Source: Actinomycetes bacterium (GTDB lineage Bacteria; Actinomycetota; Thermoleophilia; Solirubrobacterales; Solirubrobacteraceae). Taken from it: a stretch of DNA of 20,258 bases. Shown here piece by piece: positions 14,705 to 20,258 of this stretch. Below the pieces are notes generated by a model. It was not told the DNA's origin. It saw nothing but the letters and a program-made list of their open reading frames with translations, and ran no database searches. The stretch is from positions 1 through 20,258 of the forward strand of contig JAEYAL010000209.1 in the NCBI GenBank assembly GCA_023404805.1. Direction: 5' to 3'. Position numbers and translations under genes: made by a program. The stretch's first letter is position 1, and every line of letters begins with the position of its first letter.

Positions 14705-15813
14705 CGGCGCTTTCCGGCGAGGCGGCGCAGGCGCTCGCCGATGCCGCCGGGCGCCTTGATGTTGCGGTCTTCGAGCGTGTCGGCGAACGCTTCGAGCAGC
14801 TCGCGCTGGCGCTCGTCGAGCCGGCGCGGGATCACGATGTCGAGGACGACCCGCAGCTCGCCGCGGTCGCCGCGGGCACGCGGCATGCCCAGACCCGCGA
14901 TGCGGACCTCTTCGCCCGGCTGCGCGCCGGCCGGCACCTCGACCTCGATCGGGCCGTCGAAGCCATCGATCTCGAGGGTCGTGCCGAGCGCCGCGTAGGG
15001 CGCTGCGATCGGGGCGACGGCCACGAGGTGGTCGCCGTCGCGGGTGAAGACGGGGTGCTGCTTGACGGCGACCTGCACGTAGAGGTCGCCGCTCGGCGCG
15101 CCCGCCTCGCCGGCGTGGCCCTCGCCGCGCAGGCGGACCCGCTGGCCGTGGGCGATACCCAACGGGATGTCGATCTTGATGTCGCGGCGCGTCACTACGC
15201 GGCCCTCGCCGCGGCAGGTGTCGCACGGGTCTTGGATCAGCGTGCCGCGGCCGCCGCAGCGGTCGCAGGCCACCGCGCGGACGACCTGTCCGAACGGCGT
15301 GCGCGTGACCGCGCGCAGCTCGCCGGCGCCGCCGCAGCGGTCGCACTGCTTGATCTCGCTCTTCGGTTTGGCGCCTGTGCCCTCGCAGGTGTCGCAGCCG
15401 ACGATCGCGTCGAAGCTCAGCTCCGCCTCGCCGCCTTTGACGGTCTGTTCCAGCGACAGGTCGAGCCGCACGAGCAGGTCTTCGCCGGCTGCGGGCCCGC
15501 CGCCCCCAGCACCGCCGAACGCCTCGCCGAAGAAGGCGCTGAAGAGGTCGGAGAAGGAGCCGAAGCCTTCAGCCTGCGACTGGAAGCCGCCGCCGCGCAG
15601 GCCGTCGTGGCCATAGCGGTCGTAGGTGGCGCGGCGATCGGAGTCGCTGAGGATCTCGTAGGCGGTCGCTGCCTCTTTGAACTTGTCCTCGGCGTCCGGT
15701 GCGTCGTTGTTGTCCGGATGGAGCTCGCGCGCCATCCGCCGGAACGCCTTTTTGATCTGCGAGTCGTCGGCGTCGCGCGGGACGCCGAGGACCTCGTACG
15801 GGTCGCGGGGCAC
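14701..15813 (-). CDS. dnaJ: Molecular chaperone DnaJ (type I Hsp40)
   Basis: Co-chaperone that delivers unfolded clients to DnaK and stimulates its ATPase. The J domain (about 1-70) has HPD in ARELHPDNND and YEILSDSDRRATYDRYG. A Gly/Phe-rich segment follows (FGSFSDLFSAFFGEAFGG). The zinc-binding region contains all four CxxCxGxG repeats: CDTCEGTG, CDRCGGAG, CDRCGGRG and CDTCRGEG. The C-terminal client-binding domains complete 370 residues. The start is GTG, with a weak CAAACT hexamer 7 bases upstream and no good Shine-Dalgarno. No dnaK or grpE is nearby, so this is probably a second, stand-alone DnaJ paired with prmA. I see no CIRCE operator ahead of it. Confidence 0.96.
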   Translation of the reverse strand: MPRDPYEVLGVPRDADDSQIKKAFRRMARELHPDNNDAPDAEDKFKEAATAYEILSDSDRRATYDRYGHDGLRGGGFQSQAEGFGSFSDLFSAFFGEAFGGAGGGGPAAGEDLLVRLDLSLEQTVKGGEAELSFDAIVGCDTCEGTGAKPKSEIKQCDRCGGAGELRAVTRTPFGQVVRAVACDRCGGRGTLIQDPCDTCRGEGRVVTRRDIKIDIPLGIAHGQRVRLRGEGHAGEAGAPSGDLYVQVAVKQHPVFTRDGDHLVAVAPIAAPYAALGTTLEIDGFDGPIEVEVPAGAQPGEEVRIAGLGMPRARGDRGELRVVLDIVIPRRLDERQRELLEAFADTLEDRNIKAPGGIGERLRRLAGKRR

Positions 15814-15820
15814 GACGCCC

Positions 15821-15826
15821 AGTTTG
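15821..15826 (-). promoter_or_regulatory. Weak -10-like hexamer upstream of dnaJ
   Basis: CAAACT lies 7 bases before the dnaJ GTG. It keeps the A at position 2 and T at position 6 of a -10 box but lacks the first T. It is included only because the spacing matches the other leaderless candidates. Confidence 0.2.
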
Positions 15827-15858
15827 CAGGGTTTGCGCGCGCAGCGCAGCGCCAGGGC

Positions 15859-15876
15859 GCCCGGCTGTGGCCGGGC
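15859..15876 (-). terminator. GC hairpin after the HD-GYP gene, possible terminator
   Basis: GCCCGGC and GCCGGGC pair perfectly around a 4-base loop, about 35 bases downstream of the HD-GYP stop and 46 bases before the dnaJ start. No U-run follows on the minus strand. Confidence 0.45.
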
Positions 15877-15910
15877 TCACTCTCAGGCCGCGGCGGGCGG
15901 CGCGCCGGCG

Positions 15911-17023
15911 CTAGGCGACGAGCTTCATCGGCGACGAGCGGTTCCCGTCGACGAGCAGCGCCGGGTCGAGACTCGTGAACGCCTCGATCACGTCGGGGTC
16001 GAACTGCTGCCCACGCAGGCGGTGGATCTCGCCGACGGAGTCGGCCACCGGCCAGGCGTGCTTGTACGGCCGCTCGTGCGTGAGCGAGTCGAAGACGTCG
16101 GCCACGGTCACGATGCGTGCGCTGAGCGGGATCTCGGTCTCCGAGAACCCCCACGGGTAGCCGGTTCCGTCCCACCGCTCATGGTGTGAGAGCGCGATCT
16201 CGGCAGCGAGCCGCAGAGCGTCGGAGTGGCTGCCCTCGAGCATCGCCGCGCCGGCCGTCGGGTGCGTCTTCATCTGCTCGAACTCGTCCGTCGTGAGGCG
16301 GCCCGGCTTGAGCAGGATCGAGTCGGGGACGGCGAGCTTGCCGATGTCGTGCAGCGATGCCGCCTGCTGGATCAGCTCGACCTGCTCGTCGGGCAGCCCG
16401 AGCTGCAGCGCCAGCATCGCGCTCGTGAACGCGACGCGCTGCGTGTGCTGGAACGTCTCGTCGTCGCGGAACTCGCCCGCGAGCGCGAGTCGCTGGAGGG
16501 TCTCGAGCCGCGCCTGCTCGAGCTCGTCGACCATCCGCGCGTTCTCCATCGCCACCGACGTGGAATCGGCCAGCGCCTGGAGCAGCTCCAGCTCGCCGTC
16601 GGTCGTGTCGTGATGGTCGGCCCAGTAGACGCCGATCGCACCGATCGGGGCGGACTGGCGGATCGGGACCATCGCCATGCTCTGCACGAACGTCGGCCGG
16701 TACGCGTCGTGCGGCACGCGGTCGTCGGCGTAGATGTCGGGCATCCGGACCGGCTCGCCCGTCAGCATCACGTGGCCGCTGACGCAGGCTTCCATCGGAA
16801 AGTCCTGGCCCTTCCAGAGCGGCTCGATCGCGTCCTCGTCGACGTAGTGGCAGCGCTCCCCCGCGCCGCGCAGCACGAAGGTCGCCCCGTCAGATCCGGC
16901 GATCTCACGCGCAGCGGACCGCACGACGGCTTGGATCTGCAGGATCGTCCGTGACGTCGAGAGCTCTTGGACAGCCTCGACCAGCAGCTTGGCTCGGTCG
17001 TAGTCGGTGCGCGGCGCTTGCAC
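15911..17023 (-). CDS. GAF and HD-GYP domain protein, probable cyclic-di-nucleotide phosphodiesterase
   Basis: Signalling protein of 370 residues. The N-terminal part (about 10-165) resembles a GAF sensor domain (ATFVLRGAGERCHYVDE, ACVSGHVMLTGEPVRMPDIYADDR, GAIGVYWAD). A short coiled-coil-like linker rich in Glu/Leu/Arg leads to the HD-GYP domain (about 195-350) with HDIGKLAVPD, HHERWDGTGYP and ARIVTVADVFDSL. Both the HD pair and the GYP tripeptide are intact, so c-di-GMP hydrolysis is likely by family knowledge. There is no membrane segment. The GTG start follows a GGGGGA tract 5 bases upstream; an in-frame TTG at 17083 with GGAGG only 3 bases ahead would add 20 residues. It separates hrcA and dnaJ together with the neighbouring accessory genes. 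Confidence 0.9.
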   Translation of the reverse strand: MQAPRTDYDRAKLLVEAVQELSTSRTILQIQAVVRSAAREIAGSDGATFVLRGAGERCHYVDEDAIEPLWKGQDFPMEACVSGHVMLTGEPVRMPDIYADDRVPHDAYRPTFVQSMAMVPIRQSAPIGAIGVYWADHHDTTDGELELLQALADSTSVAMENARMVDELEQARLETLQRLALAGEFRDDETFQHTQRVAFTSAMLALQLGLPDEQVELIQQAASLHDIGKLAVPDSILLKPGRLTTDEFEQMKTHPTAGAAMLEGSHSDALRLAAEIALSHHERWDGTGYPWGFSETEIPLSARIVTVADVFDSLTHERPYKHAWPVADSVGEIHRLRGQQFDPDVIEAFTSLDPALLVDGNRSSPMKLVA

Positions 17024-17224
17024 GAGATTCCCCCATCCCGTCGAGTGTCCGGCTCGCTCCAGCGCAAGCCGAAGCCGGGCCAATCCCCTCCAGCAGGTGG
17101 TCCCGTACTGGTTTGACCGCGGCGCTCAACGAACGTAGCGCCACACCAACGCCCTGGGGACCGGGGGACCAGGAAATGGCCGCTTGACCGAGGGCAAACC
17201 CGGTCTGTCGGCGGACGGGCGTAA

Positions 17225-17255
17225 CCGCGCCGTGAGCGGCTGAGCCGTGGCGCGG
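17225..17255 (-). terminator. Hairpin just after the second vapC, possible terminator
   Basis: Outer arms CCGCGCC and GGCGCGG enclose an inner CGGC-TGA-GCCG hairpin. It starts 8 bases beyond the vapC stop, in the 240-base gap before the HD-GYP start. The rest of that gap shows no convincing promoter. Confidence 0.45.
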
Positions 17256-17263
17256 CGGCCGAC

Positions 17264-17695
17264 TTAGTCCGTAAGCCGCTGCACCGCGATCCCATCGAAT
17301 CGACGGAAACCTCGGTCCTGCGTGTGGATCGTGCGCACGCCGTGCTGCCGCATCAGCGCGACGAGATGCGCGTCCGGGACATCGTTGCCGCCGCCAGCCT
17401 CCGTCTGAGCCTGCCGTGCGAACGCCCAGAAGCCCTCATCCTCGCCGTGAACACGCACGTGCGGCACGGTCACGAGGGCGTCGACATTGGCCAGCGCGGC
17501 GTCAAGAGAGAGCGGCCGGGGCAAGATCCGCGGGTGCGTCGCGATCCTCACGAACCCCAACAGCACTGGCCAGAACAGATGGAACATCCGAGTTTCCGCG
17601 ACGAGGCCTGCGAGCAACGCGTTCGCTGTTTCGTGCAGCGGGTCGTCCTGGTTGACGGCGTGAACCAAGACGTTCACGTCGATCGTCGCGCTCAC
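17264..17695 (-). CDS. PIN-domain toxin, VapC type (second copy, different subgroup)
   Basis: Probable VapC RNase of 143 residues. Acidic PIN positions are Asp6 in TIDVNVLVHAVN, Asp105 and Asp108 in NDVPDAHLVALM, and Asp127 in HTQDRGFRRF. The central WPVLLGFVRIATHPRI is characteristic of one VapC subgroup, so it is unrelated at close range to the other PIN toxin in the window. The GTG start overlaps the vapB stop (GTGA), giving translational coupling. RNA target unknown. The surrounding DNA has lower GC than the housekeeping genes, consistent with acquisition by transfer. Confidence 0.9.
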   Translation of the reverse strand: MSATIDVNVLVHAVNQDDPLHETANALLAGLVAETRMFHLFWPVLLGFVRIATHPRILPRPLSLDAALANVDALVTVPHVRVHGEDEGFWAFARQAQTEAGGGNDVPDAHLVALMRQHGVRTIHTQDRGFRRFDGIAVQRLTD

Positions 17696-17928
17696 TGTTC
17701 GTCCAGCACCCGGCGGACTGCCTCGCGGTCTTCAAGGTCGACGAGCGGCACGCCAAGCGACGCCGTCTGCCACCGGAAGTCAGGAGGGTTAACGGCATCT
17801 GACCGTTGCTTCAACGCCGCTGCCAACAGGTCAGACGCGACTGCCCCGAGGCTGCGCCCCTCCTGCGCCCCTCGCGCCTTGAGCTCGCGGAGCACTGCAG
17901 GATCAAGATCGATCGTCGTACGCGCCAT
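17692..17928 (-). CDS. Antitoxin, VapB/RHH type
   Basis: Short 78-residue antitoxin partner of the downstream VapC. MARTTIDLDPAVLRELKARGAQEGRSLGAVASDLLAAAL fits a ribbon-helix-helix domain; the tail (DFRWQTASLGVPLVDLEDREAVRRVLDEQ) is the usual toxin-wrapping segment of this antitoxin type. Two in-frame ATGs further upstream lie inside the palindromic operator, so the ATG at 17928 is chosen; TAGCAT lies 8 bases ahead of it. Overlaps vapC by 4 bases. Confidence 0.87.
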   Translation of the reverse strand: MARTTIDLDPAVLRELKARGAQEGRSLGAVASDLLAAALKQRSDAVNPPDFRWQTASLGVPLVDLEDREAVRRVLDEQ

Positions 17929-17963
17929 GATGCGTGATGCTAACGCTTCGAGCATCACGCATC
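17929..17963 (-). promoter_or_regulatory. Perfect 13-base inverted repeat operator with embedded -10 box (second vapBC)
   Basis: Arms GATGCGTGATGCT (17929-17941) and AGCATCACGCATC (17951-17963) are exact reverse complements around 9 bases. The minus-strand -10 box TAGCAT (17942-17937) falls within the repeat and ends 8 bases before the vapB ATG. This is a strong candidate for autorepression by the VapBC complex. Confidence 0.75.
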
Positions 17964-18031
17964 AACCCTGCCAGAGCCCAAGCTCTGCGCAAGCGATTGC
18001 GCTATCCGGCCCGATTTGTTGAACTGCGACA

Positions 18032-18625
18032 GTGGGCACTCTCGCCGCCAACCAGCTTCAGCTGCCTGCCGAGATTCTGGCTTACCGCCTGCTCCCAGCT
18101 CTGCCCGAGGGACAAGCATTCCGCCGCAGCCGCCAGGTCGAGTATTTCGTGGGCGGCGCAAACGCGACCGCGGCGCCTCACGTGGCGGCCGCTCTTCAAT
18201 GCTTGATTACTGACGGCCTCCTCGTCCAATGGCCGCCGCAAGACCCCCAGTACACCAGCGAGGGACAGGCGGACATGCTGACCCTTACGGCCTGGGGTGC
18301 AAAGGTCAAAATGTCGGGCGACAGAGGCCGCCCGATGGTGCAGGCGCGCCGTCGGCTCGGCGTTGATTTGCACCCCGCTCTGCAGACTAAGCTGCGCGAC
18401 CTGATCGCCTTCGGCGCGATCCGCAATGTTCTGGCGCACACCGATGAGATCGAATGGAGCGATTCGATCGAAGCGGCCGAATACGTCCTACTCGCGGACC
18501 TCTTGATGCGCCGCCTTGATCACGTGGAGAAACGCGTGAAGGTCCAACAACGGCGCGAGGCCGAAACCAAGTGGTTCATGGAGAACACCGAACTGGGCCG
18601 GGGCCTCGCCGACGGCACGCCATGA
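18032..18625 (+). CDS. HEPN-like protein with N-terminal winged-helix-like region, function unknown
   Basis: A 197-residue protein. Residues about 45-95 (APHVAAALQCLITDGLLV, LTLTAWGAKV) look winged-helix-like. The C-terminal half contains LHP (113-115), then FGAIRNVLAHTDE with Arg131 and His136 giving an R-x4-H motif of HEPN RNases, and a following helix SIEAAEYVLLADLLMRRLDHV. The layout resembles TIGR02391/Ymh-type proteins, but the expected long segment between LHP and RNxxAH seems shortened. The GTG start is fixed by an in-frame stop 9 bases upstream; no good Shine-Dalgarno is seen. GC is clearly lower than its neighbour (a 60-base sample has 35 G/C here against 44 in hrcA), suggesting transfer. 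It is divergent from vapB and convergent with hrcA. A defence or toxin role is inference. Confidence 0.75.
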   Translation: MGTLAANQLQLPAEILAYRLLPALPEGQAFRRSRQVEYFVGGANATAAPHVAAALQCLITDGLLVQWPPQDPQYTSEGQADMLTLTAWGAKVKMSGDRGRPMVQARRRLGVDLHPALQTKLRDLIAFGAIRNVLAHTDEIEWSDSIEAAEYVLLADLLMRRLDHVEKRVKVQQRREAETKWFMENTELGRGLADGTP

Positions 18626-18668
18626 CGTGCATCGCCGGCATTTGACCTCGCTTTCCTGCGCTCTCGCG

Positions 18669-19694
18669 TCAGTCTTCGTAGACGTCGGCCATGTAGCGCG
18701 AGAGCTGCGCGGCGGCTGAGCGGACGACGGCAATCGAGCCGGCGTAGTCCATTTGGAGCGGGCCGATCAACGAGACGGTGCCCAGCGGGCGGCGCGGCAG
18801 GCCGTAGGCGGCGGCCACGTGCGACAGCGTGCGCAGCGCGGGGTCGGGGTTCTCGGCCCCGATCCGCACGACGACTTCGCCGGTGCCGAGCGCTTCGCGC
18901 AGCGCGCCGAGGAGCGAACGGCGCTGCTCCAGCATCTCCAGCAGCTCGCTGGCGGCCGACAGGTCGCGGCCGCGGACGAGCCGCGCGGTGCCCTCGACGT
19001 AGAGCGAATCCTCTCCCCCGTCTTCCAGGTCGGTGAACGTGGGTGAGATCGCCTGGAGGAACGCGGACTCGCGCGGGCCGTGCCCCGGGTCGCGGAGGCG
19101 GCTGTGCAGCGTGCGGGCGCCGAGGCCGGTGCCGTTGAGCCGCTCGTTGAGGTACTCCGACGCCCAGGCCACGAGCCCCTGGTCGACGCGCTGCTCGAAG
19201 GTGAACACACGGCGGGTGACGCCGCCCGTCGAGGTGATGACGACGACGGCGACGACGTGCGGCTGCAGCGCGAGCACTTCGATGTGGCGGATCGTCGCCG
19301 TGCCGAGCGGCGGCGCCGACACGACCGCGAGCAGGTCGGTGAGGTCGGCCAGCTGCACGGAGACCAGTCGCATCGCAGCGTCGAGCTCGCGGCGGATCAG
19401 GTCGAGGTCGACCCGAACGGCGGGCGCGTCATCGATCAGGTGGTCGACGAAGTACCGCAGGCCGGCGTCGGTCGGCACGCGGCCCGCGGACGTGTGCGGA
19501 TGGTCGAGCAGCCCGGCGTTCTCCAGCCACGCCAGCTCGCTGCGGATCGTCGATGGGCCAGCGCCAAGCGTGTCGTCGGACGCGAGCGACTTGCTGCCGA
19601 CCGGCCGCTCGGTCTGCTGGTAGACCCGGACGACCTTGCCGAGCACCAGCTGCTGGCGCTGCGTCAGGTCGGGATGCTGCGGTCCGCCGGACAT
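18669..19694 (-). CDS. hrcA: Heat-inducible transcription repressor HrcA
   Basis: Repressor that normally binds CIRCE operators to control class I heat-shock genes. At 341 residues it is the usual length. The N-terminal winged helix (about 1-80) has PVGSKSLA, STIRSELAWLENAGLL and HTSAGRVPTDAGLRYFVD, diagnostic of HrcA; the GAF-like C-terminal domain ends in GTVSLIGPLQMDYAGSIAVV. The ATG is 6 bases after TAGAAT. dnaJ lies almost 2.9 kb downstream rather than next to it. No CIRCE inverted repeat (TTAGCACTC-N9-GAGTGCTAA) is seen in the window, so its targets are probably elsewhere. Confidence 0.96.
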   Translation of the reverse strand: MSGGPQHPDLTQRQQLVLGKVVRVYQQTERPVGSKSLASDDTLGAGPSTIRSELAWLENAGLLDHPHTSAGRVPTDAGLRYFVDHLIDDAPAVRVDLDLIRRELDAAMRLVSVQLADLTDLLAVVSAPPLGTATIRHIEVLALQPHVVAVVVITSTGGVTRRVFTFEQRVDQGLVAWASEYLNERLNGTGLGARTLHSRLRDPGHGPRESAFLQAISPTFTDLEDGGEDSLYVEGTARLVRGRDLSAASELLEMLEQRRSLLGALREALGTGEVVVRIGAENPDPALRTLSHVAAAYGLPRRPLGTVSLIGPLQMDYAGSIAVVRSAAAQLSRYMADVYED

Positions 19695-19700
19695 GGCCCC

Positions 19701-19729
19701 ATTCTAGGGCGGGCCGGGACACCTGTCCG
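19701..19729 (-). promoter_or_regulatory. Leaderless promoter of hrcA
   Basis: TAGAAT (19706-19701) ends 6 bases before the hrcA ATG. CGGACA (19729-19724), a four of six match to the -35 consensus, lies exactly 17 bases upstream. The -35 is part of a small palindrome GGACA-N2-TGTCC (19717-19728). This is the best -35/-10 pair of the leaderless set. Confidence 0.65.
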
Positions 19730-19740
19730 CCGGCGGTGGA

Positions 19741-19766
19741 AGCACCGCGCCAGGTGCTGCTACCGT
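19741..19766 (+). promoter_or_regulatory. Putative promoter of the ABC-F leader transcript
   Basis: TACCGT (19761-19766) ends 5 bases before an in-frame GTG of a short leader ORF. Immediately upstream lies an inverted repeat AGCACC-N6-GGTGCT (19741-19758), possibly an operator. No -35 match. Transcription from here would give about 120 bases of leader before the ABC-F start. Confidence 0.4.
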
Positions 19767-19771
19767 CGCTG

Positions 19772-19807
19772 GTGGCCTTCACCGGCCGCCTCATGCGCAC
19801 GCGATAG
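19772..19807 (+). CDS. Putative leader peptide MAFTGRLMRTR upstream of the ABC-F gene
   Basis: GTG at 19772 opens an 11-codon frame ending in TAG at 19807, 86 bases before the ABC-F ATG. The peptide ends Arg-Thr-Arg, which matches the +X+ pattern known to stall ribosomes with macrolides in some erm leaders. It would be translated leaderlessly from the adjacent TACCGT box, or from the internal ATG (MRTR). Coding is not proven; so short a frame can arise by chance. Confidence 0.35.
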   Translation: MAFTGRLMRTR

Positions 19808-19811
19808 CCCT

Positions 19812-19858
19812 CAGCCGCCCACGACTCGCCCGCCGGCCCAGGCCGACGGCGGCGGCTG
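19812..19858 (+). promoter_or_regulatory. Hairpin in the ABC-F leader, possible attenuator
   Basis: CAGCCGCC (19812-19819) pairs perfectly with GGCGGCTG (19851-19858); the 31-base interior can form a smaller CGGC/GCCG stem. It begins 5 bases after the leader peptide stop codon, so a stalled ribosome would interfere with it. A pyrimidine-rich stretch follows. Confidence 0.4.
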
Positions 19859-19876
19859 CTCGTTGTCGCTCCTCGA

Positions 19877-19888
19877 CCTCTTCGGAGG
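19877..19888 (+). promoter_or_regulatory. UUCG tetraloop hairpin covering the ABC-F ribosome-binding site
   Basis: CCTC-TTCG-GAGG forms a 4-bp stem closed by the very stable cUUCGg loop. Its 3' arm is most of the GGAGG Shine-Dalgarno site, 5 bases before the ATG at 19894. Ribosome access may therefore be restricted unless the structure is opened. Confidence 0.45.
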
Positions 19889-19893
19889 CCCGC

Positions 19894-20258
19894 ATGCCTG
19901 CCACCTTGATCGACGCCGTCGGCGTCGCGCGCCGCTACGGCGGCCGAACCGTCATCCCCTCCCTCGACCTGCGCGTCAGCCGCGGTGACCGCGTCGGCCT
20001 GCTCGGCGACAACGGCACCGGCAAGTCGACGCTGTTGCGGCTGCTCGCTGGCCGCGACATGCCTGACGCCGGCACGATCGCGCGCAGCGGCACGCTGGCG
20101 TACGTGCCGCAGCTCGGGCGCAGCAGCGCGGCGACCACGACGGTGCGCGAACTCGCACGCGAGGCGCTCGGCGTCGCGCAGGCCACACGTGCGCTGGAAG
20201 CCGCCGAGGCGGCGCTGAGCGCGGGCCGCAGGAGCTCGCCGGGCGAGGCGGCGATCAC
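19894..20258 (+). CDS. ABC-F type ATP-binding protein (partial, runs off right edge)
   Basis: The first 121 residues of an ABC ATPase without a membrane domain. After a short strand (ARRYGGRTVIPSLDLRVSRGDRVGLLG) comes Walker A GDNGTGKST at about residues 43-51, then LLRLLAG, PDAGTI and AYVPQ with the Q-loop. The next section TVRELAREALG, with a long Ala/Glu-rich helix (ALEAAEAALS), fits ABC-F proteins such as EttA/Uup and antibiotic-resistance factors, which act on the ribosome. The signature, Walker B and second cassette lie outside the window, so a different soluble ABC protein cannot be excluded. The ATG has GGAGG 5 bases ahead. It diverges from hrcA with 199 bases between, most of which would be leader. 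Confidence 0.85.
   Translation, partial: MPATLIDAVGVARRYGGRTVIPSLDLRVSRGDRVGLLGDNGTGKSTLLRLLAGRDMPDAGTIARSGTLAYVPQLGRSSAATTTVRELAREALGVAQATRALEAAEAALSAGRRSSPGEAAI

Noticed and set aside
17084..17224. Promoter for the HD-GYP gene.
   Set aside because: TACGTT at 17137-17132 and TACGGG nearby are -10-like, but distance and the lack of a -35 give no convincing choice.
18669..19893. CIRCE operator for HrcA.
   Set aside because: Looked upstream of hrcA and of dnaJ for TTAGCACTC-N9-GAGTGCTAA; only short unrelated palindromes were found.

Overview
The window is GC-rich and densely coding, with strong G/C bias at third codon positions, and shows no rRNA or tRNA gene. Its gene neighbourhoods (hisI-trpE-trpG-trpD-trpC, phoH-ybeY-era, hrcA/dnaJ-prmA), the many GTG/TTG starts and the -10 boxes placed directly in front of start codons suggest a high-GC actinobacterium, plausibly a Thermoleophilia/Solirubrobacterales-type organism. 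That placement is inference from gene content; no marker gene settles it.

Left third (1-7212, all minus strand): a tryptophan and histidine biosynthesis block read right to left as hisIE > trpE > trpG > trpD > trpC > htrA > trpF. Several junctions overlap by a few bases, indicating translational coupling. The oddities are an HtrA-type serine protease lodged between trpC and trpF, and a TrpF whose normal (beta/alpha)8 enzyme continues into a very long acidic tail ending in an Arg-Gly-rich stretch that leaves the window. trpA and trpB are not present here.

Centre (7239-11132, minus): a VapBC-type toxin-antitoxin pair with a palindromic promoter, then the RNA/ribosome housekeeping genes era, a secreted lipoprotein, ybeY and phoH. 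Divergent from phoH is a two-gene plus-strand module (11233-12290): an unrecognised 164-aa protein translationally coupled to a compact nucleotidyltransferase, with a palindrome wrapped around its -10 box. It looks like a self-regulated toxin-antitoxin-like system. A long palindrome, probably a bidirectional terminator, separates it from a convergent type II NADH dehydrogenase.

Right third (12357-20258): ndh, prmA, dnaJ, a GAF/HD-GYP signalling protein, a second VapBC pair, a plus-strand HEPN-like gene of atypical lower GC, and hrcA. hrcA and dnaJ, often neighbours, are here separated by about 2.9 kb of accessory genes. At the right edge an ABC-F type ATPase gene starts on the plus strand. 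Its leader appears to hold an 11-codon peptide ending Arg-Thr-Arg, a long hairpin and a small hairpin covering the ribosome-binding site, which together resemble an antibiotic-responsive attenuator.

A theme across the window is leaderless expression: nine genes, and the short leader peptide, have a TANNNT hexamer 5-10 bases before the start codon. No stretch longer than 300 bases lacks a gene.
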